Part shown: piece after piece, positions 27,958-37,690 of the stretch | Position numbering within the stretch: position 1 is the stretch's first letter | Layout: every line of letters starts with the position of its first letter | Source of the DNA: Sulfurimonas sp. HSL3-1 | GTDB lineage: Bacteria > Campylobacterota > Campylobacteria > Campylobacterales > Sulfurimonadaceae | DNA: 64,000 nt | Assembly (NCBI RefSeq): GCF_039645995.1 | Contig: NZ_CP147920.1 | Location: forward strand, 1-64,000 | Direction: 5' to 3' | The notes under the pieces: model-generated | The model's input: the letters and a program-made list of their open reading frames with translations, nothing else | Told to the model about the DNA's origin: nothing | Databases searched by the model: none | Position numbers and translations under genes: made by a program

Positions 27958-29781
27958 CTACAAACCGTCTTTGGGCAGCTGTTTGACGTAGAGGTCGAGC
28001 TGCGGGAAGGGGATCTGGATGCCGTGTTTGTTCAGGGCGTTATAGATAAGGATAAGGAAGTCCGAACGCAGGGCGCTTGGGCGGTTCCTGTTGGCCCACT
28101 CCACCCAGACGATCAGCTCGAAATCGACGCTGCTGCTGTTCATGTTGACCATCCACACTTCGGGCTGTTTCTCCGGGTCATGCCGGAGATAGGAGAGGCT
28201 GCTCTCTTTCAGCTCTTCGAGCACCGCCTTCTTCACCGCATCGACCTCGGTACCATAGGCGACGCCGAAGGGGATGTGGATACGCCGGGTTGCGTCCTCG
28301 AGGGTCCAGTTGATGACGTTGTTCTGGATGAAAGAGGAGTTGGGCACGACGATGTCGATGTTGTCGAAGGTCTTGACTGTCGTGGAGCGGATGCGCATGT
28401 CGGTCACGCGCCCGCGTAGGACGTCGCTGATCTCGATGGTGTCCCCGATTCGGATCGTACGCTCGAACATCAGGATGATCCCCGCGATAAAGTTGGAGAC
28501 GACCGTCTGCAGCCCGAAACCGACCCCGATGGAGAGGGCCCCGGCGATGAGGGAGATGGAGGTCATGTCGATGCCGAGGCTTCCCATGGCGATGATGACG
28601 GCGACGAAGACGATGAGGTAGTAGCCGATGTTCGACGCGAGGCGCATCGACATCTGGCTCATGTCCGGCCAGCGCCGTGCCAGGCGCGCGATCCAGCGTT
28701 TGTAGAACGCGCCGAGGAAGAAGCCCACGACCAGGATTGCCAGCGCCTTGAGGAGGCTGAGGATGCTGATGGGACGTTCGTTAAAGATAAAGAGCGGGGC
28801 GGTGAGGGTATCGCCGGCGCGTTTAAGCAGCGCTTTCGTTTCGTGGAGGGTATCGCCGACGACGAGGGCCGTCACCCCGAAGTGCGCCTTGGCGAGGCTG
28901 CGCAGCTGCGCGTTCTGGGCGCGGAAGCGGCTGCGCGCGTCCCCGGTGAGGTGCCCTGCGTCCGCCTCCATGCTGTCAAGCAGGGCGAAAAAGGCGTCGT
29001 TCTCCTTGGTGATGAGCATGCACAGCGCCAGTTTCGCGGCCGATGCCAGTTTGGTCTGGAGCTGCCCGCTGTAATCGGCATTGGCCTTTTTCAGGTCCGC
29101 CGCGAGGCGTTCGCTGCGCGCACTCTCCTCCAGTTCGGCCCCCTCCAGGGCGATTTCGGCGGCAAGCCTTCGCTGCTGGCTTTTTTCGATTTTGGTTTCG
29201 GCCGTTTGCATCTCCGAGCGTAGCTCTTTCCCCGTGCAGCGGATCGCTTTGAGGCGTTGCGCGAGGGTCTGCGCGACGGCGGTGCCGTACGCTCCGAGCC
29301 GGTCGCGTTTGGCCTCGAGGTTTTGCTGCTGGACCTTGTAGTAGGCGAACTGAAGCTGGTAGGCGCGCAGCCGGAACTTTTCCTCGACGGTGAGCTGTTC
29401 GATCGTCTGCTTCAAAAAGGTGAGCTTGGACTGAATGTCGCGCAGCTTGCGTTCCGCGTTCTCCCGCCGGACCGAAGCCGCGGCCGCCGCGGCCAGGGCT
29501 TCATAGGCCTGTTCCAGCGTCGGGGACGTTTGCGACAGAAGGGTACTCGGGTCCTCCTCGTCCGCGGGGGTCTGGGCCGCCGCGCGGCGCAGGCGCTCCA
29601 GTTCGGTGCGTTCCGCGTCGGCCTGGGCAGGCATCAGGGTGCCCGCCGCCTGTGCCGCATCAATCTGCATGCGCAGTGCTTTGTAGAGGGCGGGTTTGTC
29701 GCTGCTCTCGTAGAGGGTGGTGTTGACGTCGGCGGCCTGAAGGGCGCCGATCAGCAGTAAAAAGAGGAGAAGGGTGTGCAT
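27958..29781 (-). CDS. MscS-family mechanosensitive channel with periplasmic coiled coil
   Basis: The 607-residue protein has a signal peptide (about 1-16), a long charged coiled-coil periplasmic region (about 50-300), then four or so membrane helices. The MscS pore and beta domain follows, with GFGLQTVVSNFIAGIILMFE and RIGDTIEISDVLRGRV. The large N-terminus resembles the MscK/YbdG-type extended channels rather than small MscS. Such channels release solutes during osmotic downshock. It ends a minus-strand operon (mscS-pgm-suhB-corA-mscS), with 13 bases separating it from corA. A strong CAGGAG lies before the ATG. Confidence 0.88.
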   Translation of the reverse strand: MHTLLLFLLLIGALQAADVNTTLYESSDKPALYKALRMQIDAAQAAGTLMPAQADAERTELERLRRAAAQTPADEEDPSTLLSQTSPTLEQAYEALAAAAAASVRRENAERKLRDIQSKLTFLKQTIEQLTVEEKFRLRAYQLQFAYYKVQQQNLEAKRDRLGAYGTAVAQTLAQRLKAIRCTGKELRSEMQTAETKIEKSQQRRLAAEIALEGAELEESARSERLAADLKKANADYSGQLQTKLASAAKLALCMLITKENDAFFALLDSMEADAGHLTGDARSRFRAQNAQLRSLAKAHFGVTALVVGDTLHETKALLKRAGDTLTAPLFIFNERPISILSLLKALAILVVGFFLGAFYKRWIARLARRWPDMSQMSMRLASNIGYYLIVFVAVIIAMGSLGIDMTSISLIAGALSIGVGFGLQTVVSNFIAGIILMFERTIRIGDTIEISDVLRGRVTDMRIRSTTVKTFDNIDIVVPNSSFIQNNVINWTLEDATRRIHIPFGVAYGTEVDAVKKAVLEELKESSLSYLRHDPEKQPEVWMVNMNSSSVDFELIVWVEWANRNRPSALRSDFLILIYNALNKHGIQIPFPQLDLYVKQLPKDGL

Positions 29782-29794
29782 CGGCAGGCTCCTG

Positions 29795-30595
29795 TCAGTG
29801 GTGTTGCGTGACCCGGTGCCGATGCCACAGCAGCAGCCCGGCGGAGGTGAGAAGGAGCAGCAGCACCATCAGCATGACGGCATTGGCCGTTCCCGCCGGG
29901 CTCTGGGCGAAAGGAAGCCCGCCCGTATTCATCCCGAAAAAGCCGACGACGAGGTTGAGCGGCAGGAAGATCGCCGAGATGACGGTGAGCAGATAGATCA
30001 GCCGGTTCATCTTCTCGTTCGTGCGGGCGTTGTGGAAGTTGTAGATGTAGTCGAGCTTGGAGAGCTGGTGCAGCGCCGAGCGCAGGAGGCGGTCGGTGTG
30101 CTCGTGCAGGTCGGCATAGTGGTCGACGGGGAAGCGCTCCAGGGGTTCGTAATGCTCCGTCACCTCCGCGAGGACGGTGGTGGTGCGCGCCAGGACCCGC
30201 TCGACCCGGAGGATGTCCCGTTTCAGCCCCAGCCACTGCGTCATGAAATCGGTTTCGGCCCTGTCGGCGTAGAGCCGCTCCTCCATGTCCGCGACGCGCT
30301 CCAGGTAGCTGTTGAACCCCTTGAGCAGCCGGTCGATCAGCGGGTCGATGACGCGGTGGGGCCCTTCGAAACGGCCTTCAAGGGGTACGAAACTGTTGCG
30401 TTCCCTGTCGAACCGGTAGCTGCCCGCCTGTGTCAGGATAAAGCCGGTCGAGACGATCTGAACCTCCTCGCCGATGACCGGCAGGCGCACGATCAGCATG
30501 TCGTAGTCGGGATTTTCGTCAAACAGGGAGGGATGGTGTTCGTTGCGGAGGTCTTCGAGGTGCAGCGGGTTGATGGTGACGCTGATGCCGTCCAT
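29795..30595 (-). CDS. CorA family divalent cation transporter
   Basis: CorA proteins form pentameric Mg2+/Co2+/Ni2+ channels. The 266-residue product has a cytoplasmic N-terminal alpha/beta domain, a long helical stalk and two C-terminal membrane helices. The diagnostic GMN signature lies in FFGMNTGGLPF after the first helix. The frame runs upstream to 30634, but the ATG at 30595 has CAGGAG five bases before it. The ion cannot be told from sequence; zinc exporters of the ZntB type share the motif. It sits between suhB and an MscS gene. Confidence 0.87.
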   Translation of the reverse strand: MDGISVTINPLHLEDLRNEHHPSLFDENPDYDMLIVRLPVIGEEVQIVSTGFILTQAGSYRFDRERNSFVPLEGRFEGPHRVIDPLIDRLLKGFNSYLERVADMEERLYADRAETDFMTQWLGLKRDILRVERVLARTTTVLAEVTEHYEPLERFPVDHYADLHEHTDRLLRSALHQLSKLDYIYNFHNARTNEKMNRLIYLLTVISAIFLPLNLVVGFFGMNTGGLPFAQSPAGTANAVMLMVLLLLLTSAGLLLWHRHRVTQHH

Positions 30596-30640
30596 GGCCG
30601 GCTCCTGGGTTGGTATAGTGTCATTGTAGCGCAAACGCGG

Positions 30641-31432
30641 CTACGTTGCGGGCGCCTCTCCCAGTTTTGCCACCAGCGCATCGTGGATCTTCCCGTTGGT
30701 TGCGACGATGATGCGCCGCTCCAGGGTGTAGGGCTCCCCGTCCTCGCGGCTTACCGCCCCGCCGGCTTCGAGAACGATCAGGATCCCCGCCGCGACGTCC
30801 CACGGTTTGAGGTTGATCTCGTAAAAGCCCGCGAAGGTGCCTTTGGCCGTGTAGCAGAGGTCCAGGGCCGCGGAGCCGAGGCGGCGGATGTCGCGGGTAA
30901 AGGGGAGCATGCTGCGCATGGTGCGCAGCACCCACTCGTAGTCGCCGCCCTGCTCGATCTTGGTGTAGGGGAAACCTGTCGCAATCAGTGCCCGCGGCAG
31001 GCTGTCGGCTTCGGCGTCGACACGGATGGGTTCGCCGTTGAGCGTGGCCCCCTTGCCCTTTTCGGCATAGAAGAGCTCCTCGAGGACGGGATTGTAGACG
31101 CAGCCGGCCACGGGCTGCTGATCCTCCCAGATGCCGATGGAGATGGCGCAGAAGGGGATGCCGTGCACGAAGTTCGTCGTGCCGTCGATGGGGTCGATGT
31201 AGATCGCCTTTTCAGGGTAGGTGATCGTTGCGCTGCTCTCCTCGCCGACAAGGGTATGGTCGGGGAAGGCCTCGGCGAGCCTGGCTTTGAGCAGCTCCTC
31301 GACGGCGACGTCGTACTGGGTGACGAGGTCGATGTCGCTCTTGTAGCGCACCTCTTTGGGGGCGTGGTACCCCTTCAGGAAGAGGCTGCCCGCCTCCTGG
31401 GCGATGGCTTTCAGTTGGTCGTAGCGCGGCAT
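30641..31432 (-). CDS. suhB: Inositol monophosphatase family protein (SuhB-like)
   Basis: A Mg2+-dependent, lithium-sensitive-type phosphatase that acts on inositol-1-phosphate, related sugar phosphates or 3'-phosphoadenosine phosphates; in E. coli SuhB also binds the ribosomal antitermination complex. The 263-residue protein has GEESSATITYPE and the metal site IDPIDGTTNFVHGIPF, plus the C-terminal motif KPWDVAAGILIVLEAGG. It begins directly at the end of pgm with no gap, so the two are translated together. The real substrate is not deducible. Confidence 0.88.
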   Translation of the reverse strand: MPRYDQLKAIAQEAGSLFLKGYHAPKEVRYKSDIDLVTQYDVAVEELLKARLAEAFPDHTLVGEESSATITYPEKAIYIDPIDGTTNFVHGIPFCAISIGIWEDQQPVAGCVYNPVLEELFYAEKGKGATLNGEPIRVDAEADSLPRALIATGFPYTKIEQGGDYEWVLRTMRSMLPFTRDIRRLGSAALDLCYTAKGTFAGFYEINLKPWDVAAGILIVLEAGGAVSREDGEPYTLERRIIVATNGKIHDALVAKLGEAPAT

Positions 31433-33115
31433 CTATCGGGCGAAGAAATCCGAGAGGATCGCCTGGGCCTCCTCCTGGATCCTTTTAAGGTGGGTTTCGG
31501 AGATAAAACTTTCGGCGTAGATCTTGTAGATGTCCTCCGTGCCCGACGGGCGCATGGCGGCCCAGCCGTTTTCGGTGACGAGCTTCAGCCCGCCCAGGGC
31601 GGCGTCGTTGCCGGGGGCGTTGCTGAAACGCTGCACGATCGGCTCGCCGGCGAGGGTGTCGGCGGTGATGTCCTCGGGTGTGATCGCTTTGAGTTTCGCT
31701 TTCTGTTCCGGGTCCGCGACGGCGTCGATGCGGGCATAGAAGGATTGCCCGAACTCCGCTTCGAAGCCTTCGTAGATGGCCCCGGGGTCTTTGCCGGTGA
31801 CGGCGCGGATCTCGGCGGCCAGGAGGTTCATGATGATGCCGTCCTTGTCCGTGCTCCACGGGGTCGAATCCATCCGCAGGAAGCTCGCCCCCGCGCTCTC
31901 TTCGCCGCCGAAGGCGAGGTCGCCGCCGTAGAGGCCGCCGACGAACCATTTGAAGCCGACGGGGACCTCATAGAGTTTCGCACCGAGGCTTTTTGCAATG
32001 CGGTCGATCATCGAGCTCGAGACGGCCGTTTTGCCGATGCCCATGTCGGTGTCTTTCCATGCTTTGCCTTCGATGAAGGGGATAAAAGAGAGCACGCCTT
32101 TTTTCCGGCGGTGGGTGAAGAGGTACCAGATGGCGACGCTGAGGTAGTGGTTGGGGTTCATGAGCCCGCTGTGGGGCGTGACGATGCCGTGGCGGTCGGC
32201 GTCGGCGTCGTTGCCGAAGGCGATGTCGTACTTGTCGCGCAGTTTGATCATGGAGGCCATGGCGTAGGGCGACGAGCAGTCCATGCGGATCTTGCCGTCG
32301 TGGTCCAGGGTCATAAACGCAAAGCGGGGGTCGACCTTTTCGTTGACAAGGAGGAGGTTCAGGCCGAGCAGCTTGTTGATCTTGCGGTAGACCGGCAGGG
32401 CCGTCCCGCCCATCGGGTCGACGCCGATGCGCAGTTTCGCCGCCTTGATGGCCTCGATGTCGACGATCTGCGGCAGGGCCTCGACGTAGGGGGTGATGAA
32501 GTCATAGGTCTGCACGTATTCGCCGGACATCGCCGTCTCGAGGCTGAGGGCGTGCACCGCTTCGAGGCGGTGTTCGAGGATCTCGTTGGCCCGTTGCTCG
32601 ATCACGGCGGTGACATCGGTGTCCGCGGGGCCGCCGTTGGGGGTGTTGTACTTGAAGCCGCCGTCGGTGGGCGGGTTGTGCGACGGGGTGATGACGATGC
32701 CGTCGGCTTTTTCCGTATGGGTCTTGTTGTATTCGAGGATGGTGAAGGAGAGTACCGGCGTCGGGGTGAAGACATCCTCCCCGGCGATGCAGACCTGCAC
32801 CTCGTTGGCGGCGCAGACGCGGATGGCGGTCATCTGGGCCGGGTCGGAGAGGGCGTGGGTGTCGCGGCCGATAAAGAGCGGCCCGGTAATGCCCGCACTT
32901 TTGCGGTATTCGCAGACGGCCTGGGTAATGGCGAGAATGTGCTCTTCGTTGAAACTGGCCTTGAGGGAGTTGCCCCGGTGGCCGGAGGTCCCGAATGCGA
33001 CCCGCTGCGTCGGTTCGGCCGGGTCGGGTTTGAGCTCATAGTATCGGGCGATCAGATCGGTCAGGTCGATCAACTGTGCATCGGTAGCCTGGGTGCCGGC
33101 TTCGGGGTGGGCCAT
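31433..33115 (-). CDS. pgm: Phosphoglucomutase (alpha-D-glucose-phosphate-specific)
   Basis: Interconverts glucose-1-phosphate and glucose-6-phosphate. The 560-residue protein matches the long bacterial Pgm type, with [13 protein letters not shown] near the N-terminus, the phosphoserine loop [11 protein letters not shown], the metal loop DADADRHGI, and the sugar/phosphate motifs [11 protein letters not shown] and RPSGTED. A second ATG six bases earlier (33121) is too close to the ribosome binding site GAGGAG, so 33115 is preferred. Its product glucose-6-phosphate would feed zwf of the Entner-Doudoroff cluster 20 kb away. Confidence 0.93.
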   Translation of the reverse strand: MAHPEAGTQATDAQLIDLTDLIARYYELKPDPAEPTQRVAFGTSGHRGNSLKASFNEEHILAITQAVCEYRKSAGITGPLFIGRDTHALSDPAQMTAIRVCAANEVQVCIAGEDVFTPTPVLSFTILEYNKTHTEKADGIVITPSHNPPTDGGFKYNTPNGGPADTDVTAVIEQRANEILEHRLEAVHALSLETAMSGEYVQTYDFITPYVEALPQIVDIEAIKAAKLRIGVDPMGGTALPVYRKINKLLGLNLLLVNEKVDPRFAFMTLDHDGKIRMDCSSPYAMASMIKLRDKYDIAFGNDADADRHGIVTPHSGLMNPNHYLSVAIWYLFTHRRKKGVLSFIPFIEGKAWKDTDMGIGKTAVSSSMIDRIAKSLGAKLYEVPVGFKWFVGGLYGGDLAFGGEESAGASFLRMDSTPWSTDKDGIIMNLLAAEIRAVTGKDPGAIYEGFEAEFGQSFYARIDAVADPEQKAKLKAITPEDITADTLAGEPIVQRFSNAPGNDAALGGLKLVTENGWAAMRPSGTEDIYKIYAESFISETHLKRIQEEAQAILSDFFAR

Positions 33116-33172
33116 AATCATTCTCCTCGGGCATGGTTGCCCATATTATAGTCCCTTTTTTGTTGGCGGGGG

Positions 33173-35059
33173 TTATTTTTCCGGTTGATTTTTGAACATC
33201 GGCGCCACGCTGTCGCGAATGTTATCTTGGTCAAAGTAGAGCGACTGCGACGGGAAGGCGAATGCGAGACCGTTCGCGTCGAGGATCTCCCAGATCTTGA
33301 AGATGATCTCCTGTTTGATCCGGAGCCACTCCTCCCAGTCGACGGTGTTGGTGAAGGTATAGATGAGGATGTCCATCGACGAGGCGGAGAGCTCATCGAG
33401 GTAGACCATCAGGCTCGTCTTGATGCCGAACTTGTCCTCGACGGAGATGAGGCGCTTTTCGCGTTTTTTTAGCCGGTTGTACATCTCGGTGTCATACTCG
33501 CCCGGGACGACGGTATCGGGGTGCTCCAGGAGCATCTGGCGGATTTCGTCGATCGCCTTGGCCAGCGCTGCGCGGTCCGAACCGTAGGTGACGCCGATAT
33601 GCATCTTGATACGGCGGCCGACCTTGCGGCGGTTGTAGTTTTTCAGCGGGACGTTGGCGAGTTTTTCGTTCGGCACCGTGATGAGCGCGTTGTCGAAGGT
33701 GCGGATATCGGTACTGATGAAGCCGATCTCGACGACGGTCCCTTCGACGTCTCCTGCCTGAATCCAGTCCCCCTGGGAGAAGGAGTTGTCCGAGAGGATC
33801 TTGAGCAGACCGAAGAAGTTGCTGAGCGTATCCTTCGCCGCCAGGGCGACCGCCAGGCCGCCGATGCCCAGCGAAGCGACGAGGCCGGTAATATTGACGC
33901 CGATATGCACCAGGAAGAAAAGAACGGCGGTGATGATGATGGCGATCTTGATGATCGAGAGGATGAGGTTGACCAGTTCGCTGCGCATCTGCCGGTTCTT
34001 GAGCCCGGTGCGCTGATGCAGGAAGTGGTAGAAGAAGTTGTCGACCAGCCGGATGACGATGTAACTGAAGGCCGCCAGGTAGACGAAGTAGAAGAGGGTG
34101 CTCTCATCCTGGGAGCTGCTCGGATGCTGCAGGATCTCCAGACCGACCTGCAGGCCGTAGGCGAGGATAATGATGAAGAGCGGGCGGCGGATGCTCTCGA
34201 TGTTGTTGAGCATCATCTCGTCCGTCAGGTCCTCCTTGCGGGTGATGAGGTGTTGCATCAGCCGGTAGACGCGGTAGTAGAGCAGCGCGGCGACGAGCCA
34301 GGCGAGCAGCAGGCTGGCCGCAAAGAGCGTGAGGCGGCCGACGTCGGTGTTGACGTAGCGCAGACCCGTGTTGATCTCGGCGGCCACGGCGTTGTCGTTG
34401 AGGAGGGCGAGCAGGCTGTCGAGTTTGATGCGCTGCAGCAGCGAGCGATACTGGAGGCTCTGGGGATGAAGTTGGAGGTAGTCCAGCAGCTCCTTGTAGA
34501 AAAGGTAGTGGGTCTGCAGTGCCGCTGCGTTCTGGCGCAGGGCATCGGCGATCTCCCCCTCCTCACTCACCTCTGCGGCGGCATGGACATCGGCCTCCAC
34601 GCCGATCGCCTGAAGCTGGTTGATCTCGTCGCGGACCCGTGCACTCAGCGCCTCCGTATCGAGGGTGGTCCACTCCGCCGCGAGGGAGGCGAAAAAGACA
34701 AAGATGCGCTGCTGCAGCTTTAGCGTCTGCACGGCGAGGCGGTCGCGGGTTTCGGCCAGGCTGTTCCCCTGTTCGCGGTTGACGCGGATCTTGGCGGAGA
34801 GCCGGTAGAGCTGCGCATCCGCTTCGGAGGGGTGGAAAAAGGGGTTGACGGGGTTTTCAACGCTGTAGGGGGCCGCTTTCAGCGCCGAGATTAAAGCGGC
34901 AAAGGCGTCGAGTTTTGCGTCAACCCCCGCCGCTTCCGAGGCATTCGTATCGCTGCGCGGCGCGTAAAGCTCCGCTTCGACGGAGAGGACCTGCTGCCAG
35001 AACGGTTCGGCCGCGACGAGCTGAAGGCCGAGCAGCATCAGGACAAAAAAATGTTTCAT
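33173..35059 (-). CDS. MscS-family mechanosensitive channel (large periplasmic domain)
   Basis: The 628-residue protein has a signal peptide (about 1-17), a helical periplasmic region to about residue 240, five or so membrane helices, and an MscS domain with GGLAVALAAKDTLSNFFGLL and GDWIQAGDVEGTVVEIG. It is not closely similar to the other MscS gene at the end of the same operon. Such channels protect against hypo-osmotic stress. It is followed after 57 bases by pgm on the same strand. Confidence 0.9.
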   Translation of the reverse strand: MKHFFVLMLLGLQLVAAEPFWQQVLSVEAELYAPRSDTNASEAAGVDAKLDAFAALISALKAAPYSVENPVNPFFHPSEADAQLYRLSAKIRVNREQGNSLAETRDRLAVQTLKLQQRIFVFFASLAAEWTTLDTEALSARVRDEINQLQAIGVEADVHAAAEVSEEGEIADALRQNAAALQTHYLFYKELLDYLQLHPQSLQYRSLLQRIKLDSLLALLNDNAVAAEINTGLRYVNTDVGRLTLFAASLLLAWLVAALLYYRVYRLMQHLITRKEDLTDEMMLNNIESIRRPLFIIILAYGLQVGLEILQHPSSSQDESTLFYFVYLAAFSYIVIRLVDNFFYHFLHQRTGLKNRQMRSELVNLILSIIKIAIIITAVLFFLVHIGVNITGLVASLGIGGLAVALAAKDTLSNFFGLLKILSDNSFSQGDWIQAGDVEGTVVEIGFISTDIRTFDNALITVPNEKLANVPLKNYNRRKVGRRIKMHIGVTYGSDRAALAKAIDEIRQMLLEHPDTVVPGEYDTEMYNRLKKREKRLISVEDKFGIKTSLMVYLDELSASSMDILIYTFTNTVDWEEWLRIKQEIIFKIWEILDANGLAFAFPSQSLYFDQDNIRDSVAPMFKNQPEK

Positions 35060-35119
35060 GCGTATCCCCCTGTTTGATGACGACAGTATAGCGTCCGGGG
35101 GTTAAACCGCAGGAAGGGC

Positions 35120-35329
35120 CTAGTCGAGCCCCAGCTCCTTGAGCAGCGGGTCGAATTTCGAGGAGAGGCCGACGAGGGCGTCATACAGCAGGCCGAAACC
35201 CTTGTCTTCGGCGATCCACTCTTCGACGAGTTTCACGCCGTCGCTCTTTTCGGCATCGCTGAGTTCCGGGGAGGCGGCAATATTGTCGCGGATCGCTTCG
35301 AGATGTTCGCGGTTTTTATGGCTGGGCAT
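35120..35329 (-). CDS. Hypothetical protein, 69 aa
   Basis: A small acidic helical protein that begins with PSHKNREHLEAIRDNIAA and has no signal peptide. GGAGACGATC precedes its ATG, which is good support for translation. It lies 60 bases before the MscS gene on the same strand and could be the first gene of that operon. The family is not recognised. Confidence 0.65.
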   Translation of the reverse strand: MPSHKNREHLEAIRDNIAASPELSDAEKSDGVKLVEEWIAEDKGFGLLYDALVGLSSKFDPLLKELGLD

Positions 35330-35581
35330 GATCGTCTCCTGTATGGGTGGTTTTAATAATCATAGCGTGAATAGCGTTAAATCTCTACCGTTTCGGGGCA
35401 AACACGATTTACGATCACATAAACCTTAATCGTTTCAAAAAATTGGATGATGCGCATTAAAAAGATTTATTTTAATCAAAAAGAATAAATGTCGTTAAAT
35501 CCCCCCTGGCAGGGCCTTTCTCACTTAACACTTAGGTAACACTCTTCTAATAATATTATGTATTATATTTAAGGAGTGTGT
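35330..35581. other. AT-rich divergent intergenic region
   Basis: This 252-base region separates the 69-aa gene from the TonB receptor. It is A/T-rich, and the sequence TATTATATTT just before the AAGGAG ribosome binding site probably contains the receptor promoter. No gene or clear operator was seen. Regulation by an iron- or metal-responsive repressor is plausible but no site is convincing. Confidence 0.4.
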
Positions 35582-37678
35582 ATGAAAAAGGGGCTTTTAT
35601 TAAGTATCCCGGCGGCACTCACGACGCTGATGGGAGCGGATACCTACTCCCTGGACGCCGTGAGTGTCACCGCGACAAAATTCGAACGTGAAACCAAAGA
35701 GGTGCCGCAGAGCGTCGCTGTCGTCGACAACGAGGAGATCGAAGAGCGCAACGTACTCAACGTCAAAGATGCCATTGAAACGATCCCGGGGGTCATCACG
35801 ATGAGCAAAAACAACGGCTACGACAGCCGGCTCATTATCCGAGGCGCGGGGCTGAAAGCGCGCTACGGCATCCGGGAGATCATGGTCATGCGCGACGGGG
35901 TCCCGATGACGGACCCGGACAGTTTCACGCGGATGGACTTTATCGACGTTGACGACATGGAGAGCGTCGAGGTCTTCAAAGGGCCGGGTTCGATCTACGC
36001 GGCCAATGCCAGCGGCGGGGTCGTCTTTATCAAGTCCAAATCCGTTTTCGATACGGACAACAACCGTGTTAAGATCGGGTACGGCACCTATGACACCCTC
36101 AATGCCAACGTCAAGGGCTCCTTTGCGATCGACGAGAGCAACTATGTCGGCGTCAGCGTCTCCCGTCGCCAGTCCAGCAACAACTGGCGCGACTGGAACG
36201 AGTTCGATACGACCCAGGCGAGCCTGAAATACGGCCACCTCTTCGAGGATGACGCTTCGCTGCAGATGGAGTTTGCCTATACCGAAGCGAACCTGCAGCT
36301 GCCCCAGTCTCTCAGCGCCGACGAATTCGCCGCCTTCAAAGAGACGGGGGAGACGACGAACACCAACGGCGCGTGGCAGCAGAGCGGCCGCTACTCCGAT
36401 ACCTACTTCTTCAACGTGCAGTACGAGAAGAGCTTCGGCGACCTGACCTTCAAACCGCAGGCGTATTTCACGAAGTGGGGACACTACCACCCGGTTACGG
36501 GGCTGATCAACGATGCCCCGGACAACTACGTCGTCGGGACGGACCTCGCTTTTGATGCGAAACATACGCTTTTTAATCGCGACGCCTCCCTCGTCTTCGG
36601 CCTGACGGCGCGCAGCGACATCCGCGACAACAGCAAGAAGTACACCTACCGCGACACCATCGACGTCCCGGGACCGAGCACGCGTATTATCAAAGTCACC
36701 TCCGATGCGAAAGGGGATCTGGCCGGGGTCGAAGACGGTACGAGCACGCTTTACGGCTTTTACGTGCAGGAGACCTTCGCGCCCGCGGAGCGGCTGCTCG
36801 TGGACGTGGGGCTGCGGTACGACCACCTCTCCTTCGATATCGACGGGACGGAGTACCTGGCCTACGACTATGCTGACGGCAACTACACAACAGGCGAGGG
36901 CGACTACAGCGTCACCGAGTCCTACGATCTCTTGTCGCCGAAAGTCGGCGCGACGTTCGCGCTCACGGAGACGCTCAACGTTTACGGCCTCATCGCCGCG
37001 GCGAACCAGGCGCCGACGGACAGCGAAGTGCGGGCCAACCTCACCTACGGCAGTTCTCCGTCGCTCAAAGCCTCGCTGTCGGTCAACTACGAGATCGGTA
37101 TGAAGCAGCGCAGCCGCGACTGGAGCATGGATCTGTCGCTCTACTATAATGCCGTGCGCGACGAGATCGTGGCGGTTAAGGGGGCCGACAATACGACCTA
37201 TTACACCAATGCGGGCAAAACGAAACGCATCGGGGCGGAGCTCAGTCTCGATTACCTCGTCAACGACGTGGTGGACGTCGGTGCCAACGGCGCATGGTTT
37301 GATTACAGCTATAGCGATTACGTCGACGGCGGGGTGGATTATTCCGGTAACAGGCAGCGCTACATCCCCGATTACCAGTATTCGCTCTTTGCCGGATACC
37401 ATGACGGCAGCCTCTCCGCGCGCATCGAGGGGATCAGCTACGGTCCTTTCTACATGGACGACCTCAATACGGAGAAGTACGACGGCTTTACGCTGGTCAC
37501 GAACCTGAGCCTTGCCTACACCTCCGGGCACCACCGTTACCAGTTCAACGTCAACAACCTCTTCGACCAGCGCTACGCGACGGAAGTGGATAAAACGACC
37601 GGCTACGGCGGCCCGAAGTACTACTACACGCCGGGCATGCCGCAGTTCGCGATGCTGACCTATACCTATACGTTCTAA
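35582..37678 (+). CDS. TonB-dependent outer membrane receptor
   Basis: An outer-membrane gated channel for a scarce ligand such as a ferric chelate, haem or metal complex, energised by TonB. The 698-residue precursor has a signal peptide (about 1-19, ending LMGA), the TonB-box region YSLDAVSVTAT, the plug domain (IPGVITMSKNNG, LIIRGAGLKARYG, VEVFKGPGSIYAANASGGVV), and a beta-barrel ending in YTYTF. A GTG codon two residues earlier gives the same frame, but the ATG at 35582 follows AAGGAG at the correct distance. Its partner, 12 bases downstream, is a membrane polyferredoxin. The ligand is unknown. Confidence 0.93.
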   Translation: MKKGLLLSIPAALTTLMGADTYSLDAVSVTATKFERETKEVPQSVAVVDNEEIEERNVLNVKDAIETIPGVITMSKNNGYDSRLIIRGAGLKARYGIREIMVMRDGVPMTDPDSFTRMDFIDVDDMESVEVFKGPGSIYAANASGGVVFIKSKSVFDTDNNRVKIGYGTYDTLNANVKGSFAIDESNYVGVSVSRRQSSNNWRDWNEFDTTQASLKYGHLFEDDASLQMEFAYTEANLQLPQSLSADEFAAFKETGETTNTNGAWQQSGRYSDTYFFNVQYEKSFGDLTFKPQAYFTKWGHYHPVTGLINDAPDNYVVGTDLAFDAKHTLFNRDASLVFGLTARSDIRDNSKKYTYRDTIDVPGPSTRIIKVTSDAKGDLAGVEDGTSTLYGFYVQETFAPAERLLVDVGLRYDHLSFDIDGTEYLAYDYADGNYTTGEGDYSVTESYDLLSPKVGATFALTETLNVYGLIAAANQAPTDSEVRANLTYGSSPSLKASLSVNYEIGMKQRSRDWSMDLSLYYNAVRDEIVAVKGADNTTYYTNAGKTKRIGAELSLDYLVNDVVDVGANGAWFDYSYSDYVDGGVDYSGNRQRYIPDYQYSLFAGYHDGSLSARIEGISYGPFYMDDLNTEKYDGFTLVTNLSLAYTSGHHRYQFNVNNLFDQRYATEVDKTTGYGGPKYYYTPGMPQFAMLTYTYTF

Positions 37679-37690
37679 AAGGAGGAGCAG

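Noticed and set aside
29774..33151. Long plus-strand open frame (about 1125 codons) over corA, suhB and pgm
   Set aside because: The minus-strand genes have clear family motifs. The open frame is a compositional shadow of GC-rich codons.
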